From: an uncultured Collinsella sp.
GTDB lineage: Bacteria > Actinomycetota > Coriobacteriia > Coriobacteriales > Coriobacteriaceae
Assembly (NCBI GenBank): GCA_900545995.1
Contig: URBM01000047.1
Span: 1 to 13,088 of the forward strand
Direction: 5' to 3'
DNA: 13,088 bases
Shown: piece after piece, positions 1 to 4,923 of the stretch
How the letters are laid out: every line of letters starts with the position of its first letter
Numbering within the stretch: position 1 is the stretch's first letter
The notes under the pieces: generated by a model
Seen by the model: the letters and a program-made list of their open reading frames with translations, nothing else
The model's database searches: none
What the model was told of the DNA's origin: nothing
Made by a program: the position numbers and the translations under genes

Positions 1-2
1 TT

Positions 3-398
3 TGGGAGCTGCCCGATCCCAGCGTAAATATCATCAAAGCGAGTATCTTTTGCGACGACAGTGCGGTTATGGACAGCGCGTACGTGCTACAGCGCGAACT
101 TGGTCAGCTCTTTACTTTTGCGCCTTCGGGCAACGCGTGGATCGATGCCATGCAGCCCGGTGTGTCGAAGGCCTCGGGTATCGCGCAGCTCGCGGAGCAT
201 TACGGCATTGGTCGCGACGAGGTCATGGCATTTGGCGACTCTATGAACGACTACGAGATCATTCGCTTTGTCGGCACGGGTTGCGCGATGGAAAACGCGC
301 GCCCCGCGCTCAAAGCGGTTGCCGATCGCGTCGTTGGCTGCAACCGCGACCACGCCGTTCAACAGGAGCTTCGTCGCGTGCTGGAGAGTCTCGCTTAA
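3..398 (+). CDS. Cof-type HAD-IIB family phosphatase, 3' part only
   Basis: The reading frame is open from the left edge, so the start and HAD motif I lie outside the window; 131 residues are visible. The visible part holds the C-terminal half of a Cof/YidA-like haloacid dehalogenase phosphatase: the motif III lysine in GVSKASG (visible residue 56) and motif IV FGDSMNDYEII with its two metal-binding aspartates (visible residues 79 and 83). Such enzymes are cytoplasmic Mg-dependent phosphatases acting on sugar phosphates, FMN or other small phosphorylated metabolites; the substrate cannot be told. The gene ends at TAA 396-398 and converges on a second HAD phosphatase gene of the same subclass at 518-1360. 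The two are not close copies in the visible part, so an ancient duplication is only a possibility. Confidence 0.9.
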   Translation, partial: WELPDPSVNIIKASIFCDDSAVMDSAYVLQRELGQLFTFAPSGNAWIDAMQPGVSKASGIAQLAEHYGIGRDEVMAFGDSMNDYEIIRFVGTGCAMENARPALKAVADRVVGCNRDHAVQQELRRVLESLA

Positions 399-517
399 TC
401 CGGCAGCTGGGGATCTTCCTTTTCTGCCGGCAGTGGGGGACAGCCCTTGCAGCTTTTTCGCGAAGACTGTCCCCAACGACTAGTCATTCAAGAACGTCCC
501 CAGTGACTGGCCAATGA
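399..517. repeat. Convergent intergenic region with GGGGACAG inverted repeats
   Basis: This 119-bp gap separates the 3' ends of two convergent HAD genes. GGGGACAG at 436-443 is matched by CTGTCCCC at 467-474, with a T-run in the loop. A second inverted pair, CTAGTCATT (480-488) and AATGACTAG (513-521), encloses another GTCCCC and reaches into the stop codon of the minus-strand gene. The arrangement can fold from either strand and could end transcription in both directions, but there is no clear T-tract after a stem. The GGGGACAG core recurs in the intergenic palindromes at 11078-11211, which suggests a dispersed palindromic repeat. Confidence 0.5.
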
Positions 518-1360
518 CTAGGCGAGGGCGGCCATGATGGTGCGGGCGACGCCGTCGTGGTCGTTGTCGAACTCGGTGATGGCGTCGGCGGCGTCGCGGT
601 CCTCGGGCTCGGCGTTGATCATGGCCATGCCGTGGCCTGCTGCCTGCAGCATGGGAATGTCGTTGATGTTGTCGCCGAACGCCCATGCGTCGGCGAGACG
701 CTCGCCCAGGTGCTCGCAGAGCCACGTGAGGGCCGTTCCCTTGGTGGCGCCCTCGCCCATGACCTCGATATTCATGGCGTACGAACGCGTGACCTCAATG
801 CCTTCGAGCGTGTCGAGCGCCGCCGCGATGGCGTCGCGATCGGCCGGGTCGTGCCAGTACATGGCGATGCGTTCGAGCGTCTCGACCTCGTCGATCTTGC
901 TGTCGATATCCATGTCGATCGGTGTTCGTGTGCGCTTGAGCGAAGCCGCGATGTGGGGGTCGCCGCCGCAGAATTCGTCCAGGCGCGTGTAGAGCGAGCG
1001 GGGGAGGAAGCACTGCCCATCTGCGAAGATATCGAAGGTGACGTCATGGCCGACGGCAATGCTATGGACGCGGTGGGCGATGGCGCGGTCGAGCGGTCGG
1101 CTCAATATGCACGTGGCGCGTGAGGCATCGGTGGGCACGTCGTCGTCGAGCTGCCAGACGCTGGCGCCATTGGCGCAGACGGCATAGTGCACGGCGGGAT
1201 GGGCGAGGATGGGCTCAAAGATGCCCGACAGCGGACGTCCCGTGCAGGGCACAAACTCAATACCGCGTCGCGCAAGCTCGTCGAGCATCGCCCAGGCGGC
1301 GTCGCTCATCTGCTTATCACTCGTCAGCAGCGTTCCATCCATATCGGAAAACACAATCAT
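518..1360 (-). CDS. Cof-type HAD-IIB family phosphatase
   Basis: This complete 280-residue protein has every HAD-IIB hallmark. Motif I is DMDGTLL, with the nucleophile D6 and acid/base D8. Motif II is T40 in CTGRP, motif III is K207 in GEGATKGTAL, and motif IV is FGDNINDIPML with D230 and D234. The region between about 85 and 195 is the C2-type cap that selects the substrate. The length is usual for the family (260-290). Enzymes of this group dephosphorylate sugar phosphates, FMN, PLP or similar small molecules in the cytoplasm; the substrate is unknown here. The ATG at 1358-1360 has an AAAGGA-like ribosome site about 10 bases upstream. The gene lies directly after the terminator of the citrate synthase gene, so it probably needs its own promoter or readthrough; a TATAGA-like -10 box (1430-1435) is seen without a convincing -35. 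Confidence 0.93.
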   Translation of the reverse strand: MIVFSDMDGTLLTSDKQMSDAAWAMLDELARRGIEFVPCTGRPLSGIFEPILAHPAVHYAVCANGASVWQLDDDVPTDASRATCILSRPLDRAIAHRVHSIAVGHDVTFDIFADGQCFLPRSLYTRLDEFCGGDPHIAASLKRTRTPIDMDIDSKIDEVETLERIAMYWHDPADRDAIAAALDTLEGIEVTRSYAMNIEVMGEGATKGTALTWLCEHLGERLADAWAFGDNINDIPMLQAAGHGMAMINAEPEDRDAADAITEFDNDHDGVARTIMAALA

Positions 1361-1384
1361 TCGCTGCGATCCTTTCTACTGGCA

Positions 1385-1423
1385 TAAAAAGCGTGGCCGA
1401 GGGCGGTGATGCCCTGGCCACGC
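1385..1423 (-). terminator. Rho-independent terminator after citrate synthase gene
   Basis: On the minus strand a stem GCGTGGCC-AGGGC / GCCCT-(C)-GGCCACGC, with one bulged base and a 6-base loop, is followed directly by TTTTTATGCC (the plus-strand ggcataaaaa at 1381-1390). It sits 24 bases beyond the citrate synthase stop codon and 24 bases before the start of the HAD gene, so it should end the ACT-citrate synthase transcript. Confidence 0.88.
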
Positions 1424-1447
1424 TCGGGTTCTATAACGGTCCGCGTC

Positions 1448-2866
1448 CTAGCGATCGGCGAGCGGCTTGTATTCCAGCGGCTCGATAACCGGGCGATACG
1501 CGGGACGGATGATGCGGTGCGCGCAGAAGAGCTCTTCCATGCGGTGCGCCGACCAGCCGGCCATGCGGGCGACGGCGAACAGCGGTGTAAAGAGCGTCTC
1601 GGGCACGCCGAGCATTTTGTAAATAAAGCCCGTGTACAGGTCGATGTTGGCGCAGATGGGCTTGGTCATGCCGTGGTCGCGCATCACCTGCGGGGCCAGG
1701 CGCTCGATGCGCTCGATGAGCGCGAACTCCTCGCCCAAGTCCTTCTTGGCGGCAAGCGAGCGCGCGTAACGGCGGCAGACCTCGGCGCGCGGGTCGCTCA
1801 GCGTGTAGACGGCGTGGCCCATGCCGTAGATGAGGCCCGTGCCGTCGAAGGCCTGCTTATCGAGAATCTTGCTCAGGTAGGCTGCGACCTCGTCCTCGTC
1901 CTCCCAGTTGGAGACATGCGCACGGATGTCCTCGTGCATGGACACGACCTTGGCGTTGGCGCCGCCGTGGCGCGGGCCCTTGAGCGAGCCGATGGCCGCG
2001 GCGTAGGCGGAATACGGGTCGGTGGCCGAGGAGGACAGCACGCGGCAGGCAAACGTGGAGTTGTTGCCGCCGCCGTGCTCTGCATGCAGCATGAGCATCA
2101 CGTCGAGCAGCATGGCCTCATCGCGGGTGAACGCCATACCGCCGCGGAGCACCTGTAGGATGGTCTCGGCGGTGGAGAGGCCGGGCGTGGGGTGCGGCAC
2201 GTGAACCTCGGAGCCGCGAAGCTTGGCGATCGAGGCCATGTGTGCGAAGGCGGCGATGCGCGGGAGACGTGCGAGCATGGAAATAGCCACGTCGATCTCA
2301 TGCTCGGGCGTGATCACGTCTGGTTCGGCATCGAAGGCGTAGAGCAGCAGCACGGCGCGCTGGAGCACGTTCATGATGCTCGACGACACCGTGGTCATAG
2401 GGAACTCTTTGACGTACTCGTCGCTCAGATGTCTAAAGGCGCCCAGGCGCTCGCAAAAGCCGTCGAGCTCTTCCTTGTTGGGCAGCGAACCCGTGATAAG
2501 CAGATAGGCGACTTCCTCGTAGCCGTAGCGATTCTCGGCCTGGGCATTGTTGACCAGATCCTCGATGCTGTAGCCGCGAAGCGTGAGCTTGCCCTGATCG
2601 GGCACGACCTTTCCGTCGACCTTGTTGTAGCCGTGCACATCCGAGATGCGAGTGAGGCCCGCGACCACGCCCGAGCCGTCGGCATTGCGCAGGCCGCGCT
2701 TGACATTGTGCTCAACAAACAGGCCCTCGTCATAAGGGTCGGTCGGCAGGCCGTGGTAGAGGCTTTCGCTCTCAGGCGAAATCTGGCGGCTTGCTTCGTA
2801 ATCCAGAACCAGGCGGCTCAAGTGGTCATCGAAGCGGTAATAGATTTTCTTGGCGTCGTAGGCCAT
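1448..2866 (-). CDS. Citrate synthase (citrate/2-methylcitrate synthase family)
   Basis: This 472-residue enzyme condenses acetyl-CoA with oxaloacetate to citrate, the entry to the oxidative branch of the TCA cycle or to glutamate synthesis in an anaerobe. The catalytic triad of the family is recognisable: H300 in LKGPRHGGAN, H351 in MGHAVYTLSDPRA, and D409 in ANIDLYTG. The nearby HAEHGGGNNSTF (261-272) and the C-terminal AHRMEE are also family motifs. At 472 residues it is longer than the usual 370-430, with an N-terminal part of about 50 residues before the conserved fold, as in citrate synthases of many anaerobic Firmicutes and Coriobacteria. A 2-methylcitrate synthase activity cannot be ruled out by sequence, but no prp genes are nearby. 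The ATG at 2864-2866 has a good GGAGAGGAG ribosome site. The ACT-domain gene ends 77 bases upstream on the same strand, and a terminator follows at 1385-1423. Confidence 0.95.
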   Translation of the reverse strand: MAYDAKKIYYRFDDHLSRLVLDYEASRQISPESESLYHGLPTDPYDEGLFVEHNVKRGLRNADGSGVVAGLTRISDVHGYNKVDGKVVPDQGKLTLRGYSIEDLVNNAQAENRYGYEEVAYLLITGSLPNKEELDGFCERLGAFRHLSDEYVKEFPMTTVSSSIMNVLQRAVLLLYAFDAEPDVITPEHEIDVAISMLARLPRIAAFAHMASIAKLRGSEVHVPHPTPGLSTAETILQVLRGGMAFTRDEAMLLDVMLMLHAEHGGGNNSTFACRVLSSSATDPYSAYAAAIGSLKGPRHGGANAKVVSMHEDIRAHVSNWEDEDEVAAYLSKILDKQAFDGTGLIYGMGHAVYTLSDPRAEVCRRYARSLAAKKDLGEEFALIERIERLAPQVMRDHGMTKPICANIDLYTGFIYKMLGVPETLFTPLFAVARMAGWSAHRMEELFCAHRIIRPAYRPVIEPLEYKPLADR

Positions 2867-2943
2867 GCGCGCTCCTCTCCGGGCCGCATCGGGGTGACTT
2901 GCATGGGCATGCGCGCGTCAGGCTATCCCCAGCGGCTTGCTCG

Positions 2944-3231
2944 CTACAGGCGGTACATAAAGTTGAAGACGTCCTCGCGCTGGATGGACACGTTGACGCC
3001 CGAAAGCTCGCCGGCCTCGGCCAGCGCCTTCTGCAGCTCGGCGAAGTCGAGCTTGGACTCGGCGGTATCGGCCAGCATGGTCATGGTGAAGATGTCCTCG
3101 ATAATGGACTGCGTGATGTCGCGGATGTCGACGTTGGCCTCGCCTAGGACACGGGTGACGCCGGCGACGATGCCGGGGCGGTTCTTGCCAAGGACGGTGA
3201 TGACGATACGGGAGGACGAGATCTCGGCCAT
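2944..3231 (-). CDS. ACT domain protein (UPF0237 type)
   Basis: This 95-residue protein is a single stand-alone ACT domain. The first strand and helix, RIVITVLGKNRPGIVAGV (about 8-25), carry the D/NRPGI signature of ligand-binding ACT domains, followed by VNVxxITQSI-like VDIRDITQSI. ACT domains bind amino acids or other small metabolites and control metabolic enzymes or act as sensors. In many bacteria this exact type sits next to a DUF711/UPF0210 protein; that partner is not seen here and the next gene in the same direction is citrate synthase. A role in sensing an amino acid for that pathway is only an inference. The ATG at 3229-3231 has an AAAGGG ribosome site. The gene is probably the first of a two-gene transcript. 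Confidence 0.92.
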   Translation of the reverse strand: MAEISSSRIVITVLGKNRPGIVAGVTRVLGEANVDIRDITQSIIEDIFTMTMLADTAESKLDFAELQKALAEAGELSGVNVSIQREDVFNFMYRL

Positions 3232-3293
3232 GGGAAACCCTTTCGCGTGATTGCGGCGCGCGCGGGGCGCTCCGCTACGGTACAGTGTTCATC

Positions 3294-3299
3294 ATTGTA
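3294..3299 (-). promoter_or_regulatory. Candidate -10 box for ACT-citrate synthase transcript
   Basis: On the minus strand TACAAT lies 63 bases upstream of the ACT gene start. No clear -35 box lies 16-18 bases further up; the upstream sequence is a T-rich run within GCGC context. The call rests on the -10 match and the location only. Confidence 0.4.
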
Positions 3300-3412
3300 C
3301 CTGTCTGGCGCAAAAAAGGCGCGCTCGCTGCGGCGTTACATGCCTGCAACATGAGCGTAAGGGGGAAGGCCGTACGGGGAAGAGCCGTCTGGCGCGTGTC
3401 CGGCTCGTGTTG

Positions 3413-3476
3413 GGTTGATTTCCGATCTCAGCCGAACACATTGAGCGGACAGGCCGTTCCCGCAGTCAGCCGAACG
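3413..3476 (+). repeat. Left copy of 64-bp direct repeat flanking the island
   Basis: The segment matches 10286-10349 in the same orientation with 62 of 64 bases identical; the differences are at 3450 (C versus A) and 3470 (C versus T). Identity stops sharply on both sides. The decayed integrase starts about 150 bases to the right, so this may be an attachment-site or duplication remnant left by insertion of the 6.9-kb segment. It is not the 3' end of a tRNA gene. A dispersed chromosomal repeat present by chance on both sides is the alternative. Confidence 0.8.
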
Positions 3477-3627
3477 CCTCCGACGGCTGATTCCGAACTG
3501 GAAGCGGAGGGCATCCCCGCCCTTCGGTAGGGGATACCGCTCCGCGGCGCATGCCGCGGGCGGCGCCCCTATCGGACCACCGTGACCTCAGTTGGGATGG
3601 GCCCAGCACTGCCGCGTACTCGGTGAG
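3477..3627. other. Hairpin-rich non-coding stretch inside the left repeat
   Basis: No gene is seen here. TCAGCCG (3466-3472) pairs with CGGCTGA (3484-3490). A longer hairpin runs from GCGGAG (3504-3509) to CTCCGC (3540-3545), with an inner ATCCCC/GGGGAT stem (3513-3518/3530-3535). Next to it is a CCGCGGC-GCAT-GCCGCGG palindrome at 3543-3560. No T-tract follows any of the stems. Similar stem-loops are common at ends of mobile elements, but their role here is unknown. Confidence 0.45.
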
Positions 3628-4014
3628 CTAGAGCCAACTGTTCGTCTTCACGTCGCGTATGGCGATATTTCGGTCGTCCGGCTCGGTGATGCCGTAGCCG
3701 AACGCCTGGAGCGTCTCGATGGACTCCTGGATCCTCTGTTGGAACATGGGACCCGGATCGACCCTCGGCCCGAGGTGCCCGCGCCAAAGGCACGGCGTGG
3801 CGCGCAGCATGTTATGGATTTTGGAGATGGGCTCGATGTCGGCGTAGACGTTGAGCGTCGCCATGGCGTCCTTGATGAACGAACCCATTCCCTTCGCGTA
3901 CGCCACCGAGTGTCTGATCGAGATCAGGCCCGTCTCGAAATCCACATCGCACCACCGAAGGCCGCAGACCTCGCCGATTCGCATACCCGTGTGCAGGGCG
4001 AGCACGATCGCCCT
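3628..4014 (-). pseudogene. Tyrosine recombinase (phage-type integrase) remnant
   Basis: In this minus-strand frame the segment RAIVLALHTGMRIGEVCGLRWCDVDFETGLISIRHSVAYAKGMGSFIK is split here for clarity: LALHTGMRIGEVCGLRWCDV is the box I region of a tyrosine recombinase with its catalytic Arg (TGMR), and the following strand DFETGLISIRHSVAYAKGMG is also typical. The next part jumps directly to DAMATLNVYAD, which in this family lies after the catalytic HxxR and the tyrosine-proximal region. So about 100 or more residues holding the remaining catalytic residues are missing, apparently by an in-frame deletion. The N-terminal DNA-binding half is also missing. A TAG stop (4015-4017, the stop of the XRE gene) lies in the same frame immediately upstream. 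The element can no longer move with this gene. The tail after about residue 80 is not recognised. Confidence 0.8.
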
Positions 4015-4266
4015 CTAATCCTCGGCGGACCAATTGAGTCCGAACTCCTTTCGGGCATCCTCTTCGCTCATGACTTCGAGAAGGTCTCCGGGTTGACAAC
4101 GAAGGGCGAGGCATAGCTGCTCGAGCGTGTTGAAGCGAATGCCGCGAATATGCCCTTTTTTAATACGGGACAGGTTCACGGGCGTGGTTCCAATCCTTTC
4201 GGCAAGTTCGTTCGAGGAAATCTTTCGCTCGGCCATGATCTTGTCGAGGCGAACAATTACGGGCAT
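4015..4266 (-). CDS. Small XRE/Cro-type transcription regulator
   Basis: This 83-residue protein is a compact helix-turn-helix regulator of the YozG-like group, with the form MPVIVRLDKIMAERKISSNE at the start, the HTH at about 10-50 (LAERIGTTPVNLSRIKKG) and FNTLEQLCLALRCQPGDLLE near 45-64. Such proteins are typically encoded beside DUF2975 membrane proteins, as here: the DUF2975 gene ends 9 bases upstream on the same strand. The ATG at 4264-4266 has AAGGAAA about 7 bases upstream. It probably binds DNA in the divergent intergenic region and controls its own operon and perhaps the transporter genes. The last 15 or so residues (EEDARKEFGLNWSAED) extend beyond the usual end; the frame then runs via the TAG straight into the integrase remnant, so the C-terminus may have been made by a junction. 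Confidence 0.9.
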   Translation of the reverse strand: MPVIVRLDKIMAERKISSNELAERIGTTPVNLSRIKKGHIRGIRFNTLEQLCLALRCQPGDLLEVMSEEDARKEFGLNWSAED

Positions 4267-4275
4267 GGCGTTTCC

Positions 4276-4788
4276 TTACGCAATCTCGTCGGAGTCGAGG
4301 TACAGCTCTCGAGCGTACAGGAAGAGCTGGGAAAGCATGAACAAGACGATACCGAGAACCAGAGAGGTCCAGTCGAATGATGAAGCGATCTCTTGGGTGC
4401 CGACGGCCCCCTCGCCGCCAAACATCGAGACGGAGGCTTCGAGTGAGCCGGCGTAGAGGCTGGTGGCAGCTTGAACAATGAAGAGAATGCCGAGCACCTT
4501 CAAGCATGTCGCAGACCCTTTCTTGAAGGGGTCTGCGCTCTTGATCGTCCACACGAGAACGGCGCTGAGGATGGTCGTAGCGATACCGATGACGGCAGGG
4601 GCCAATGTCGAGATCGCAAGGGCTGGATACGCGGGGGAGTCTGCAATCACAGGGTTGTCGAGCACTTCGATTGCTGGCTTTAAGGAGAACGCCACTTGTG
4701 CGATGGCGGTGACGCAAAGGGCCGCAGAGGCTATCGCACATGCGATGCGGAAGGAATGAAGCCGGGGAGTGCGATTGTCGGAACTCAT
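4276..4788 (-). CDS. DUF2975 domain membrane protein
   Basis: This 170-residue protein has four predicted membrane helices (about 13-34, 56-81, 95-114 and 139-157). It shows the DUF2975 pattern: a DPFKKG-containing cytoplasmic turn (85-91) between helices 2 and 3, and a C-terminal helix ending in an acidic ARELYLDSDE stretch. The family has no settled biochemical role. Its genes are regularly paired with a small YozG-like XRE regulator, and a role in holding or sensing for that regulator at the membrane is a common suggestion, not proven. The ATG at 4786-4788 has a strong GGAGG six bases upstream. The gene is first in a two-gene operon with the XRE gene and divergent from the ABC transporter cluster. 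Confidence 0.83.
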   Translation of the reverse strand: MSSDNRTPRLHSFRIACAIASAALCVTAIAQVAFSLKPAIEVLDNPVIADSPAYPALAISTLAPAVIGIATTILSAVLVWTIKSADPFKKGSATCLKVLGILFIVQAATSLYAGSLEASVSMFGGEGAVGTQEIASSFDWTSLVLGIVLFMLSQLFLYARELYLDSDEIA

Positions 4789-4826
4789 AATAACCTCCGA
4801 AGAATTTAAAAAACTCAGGTTACTTT

Positions 4827-4843
4827 TTAACAGTTTATGTTAA
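4827..4843. promoter_or_regulatory. Candidate operator, 17-bp palindrome
   Basis: TTAACA-GTTTA-TGTTAA is a perfect inverted repeat with 6-bp arms. It lies 38 bases upstream of the DUF2975 start and 80 bases upstream of the divergent transporter gene, in an AT-rich patch. On the minus strand it overlaps a possible -10 (ATAAAC, 4833-4838) placed 16 bases from a possible -35 (TTGTCG, 4855-4860). A partly overlapping GTTA-CTTTT-TAAC pair (4819-4831) adds a second half-site set. It is a natural site for the island's XRE regulator; this is inferred from location and symmetry. Confidence 0.5.
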
Positions 4844-4867
4844 ATTGACTTTGCCGACAAGTAATAA

Positions 4868-4890
4868 GGGCCGAGCATTTTGTTCGGCCC
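4868..4890. promoter_or_regulatory. Inverted repeat in the divergent intergenic region
   Basis: GGGCCGA (4868-4874) and TCGGCCC (4884-4890) form a perfect 7-bp stem with a 9-base loop 33 bases before the preferred start of the large membrane protein gene. No T-tract follows on either strand, so a terminator is unlikely. It could be an mRNA leader hairpin or a protein-binding site. A TAATAA box (4862-4867) directly before it may serve as a -10 for the plus-strand operon, but no good -35 is seen. Confidence 0.4.
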
Positions 4891-4923
4891 CTCTGTTCCG
4901 ACTGGATGAGGTTAAGGTTGGCG

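Noticed and set aside
2192..3250. 352-codon open frame on the plus strand
   Set aside because: It covers the opposite strand of citrate synthase and the ACT gene, both certain by motifs.
3413..3476. tRNA 3' end as integration target
   Set aside because: Neither repeat copy can be folded as the end of a tRNA gene, and no tRNA is seen near either boundary.
3285..3530. 81-codon open frame across the left repeat
   Set aside because: It spans hairpins and the duplicated repeat, has no domain and no convincing ribosome site; the frame is not kept at the right copy as a gene.
4906..4923. ATG six codons upstream as start of the large permease
   Set aside because: No ribosome site precedes it, whereas AAGG lies 6 bases before the ATG at 4924. 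It remains possible.
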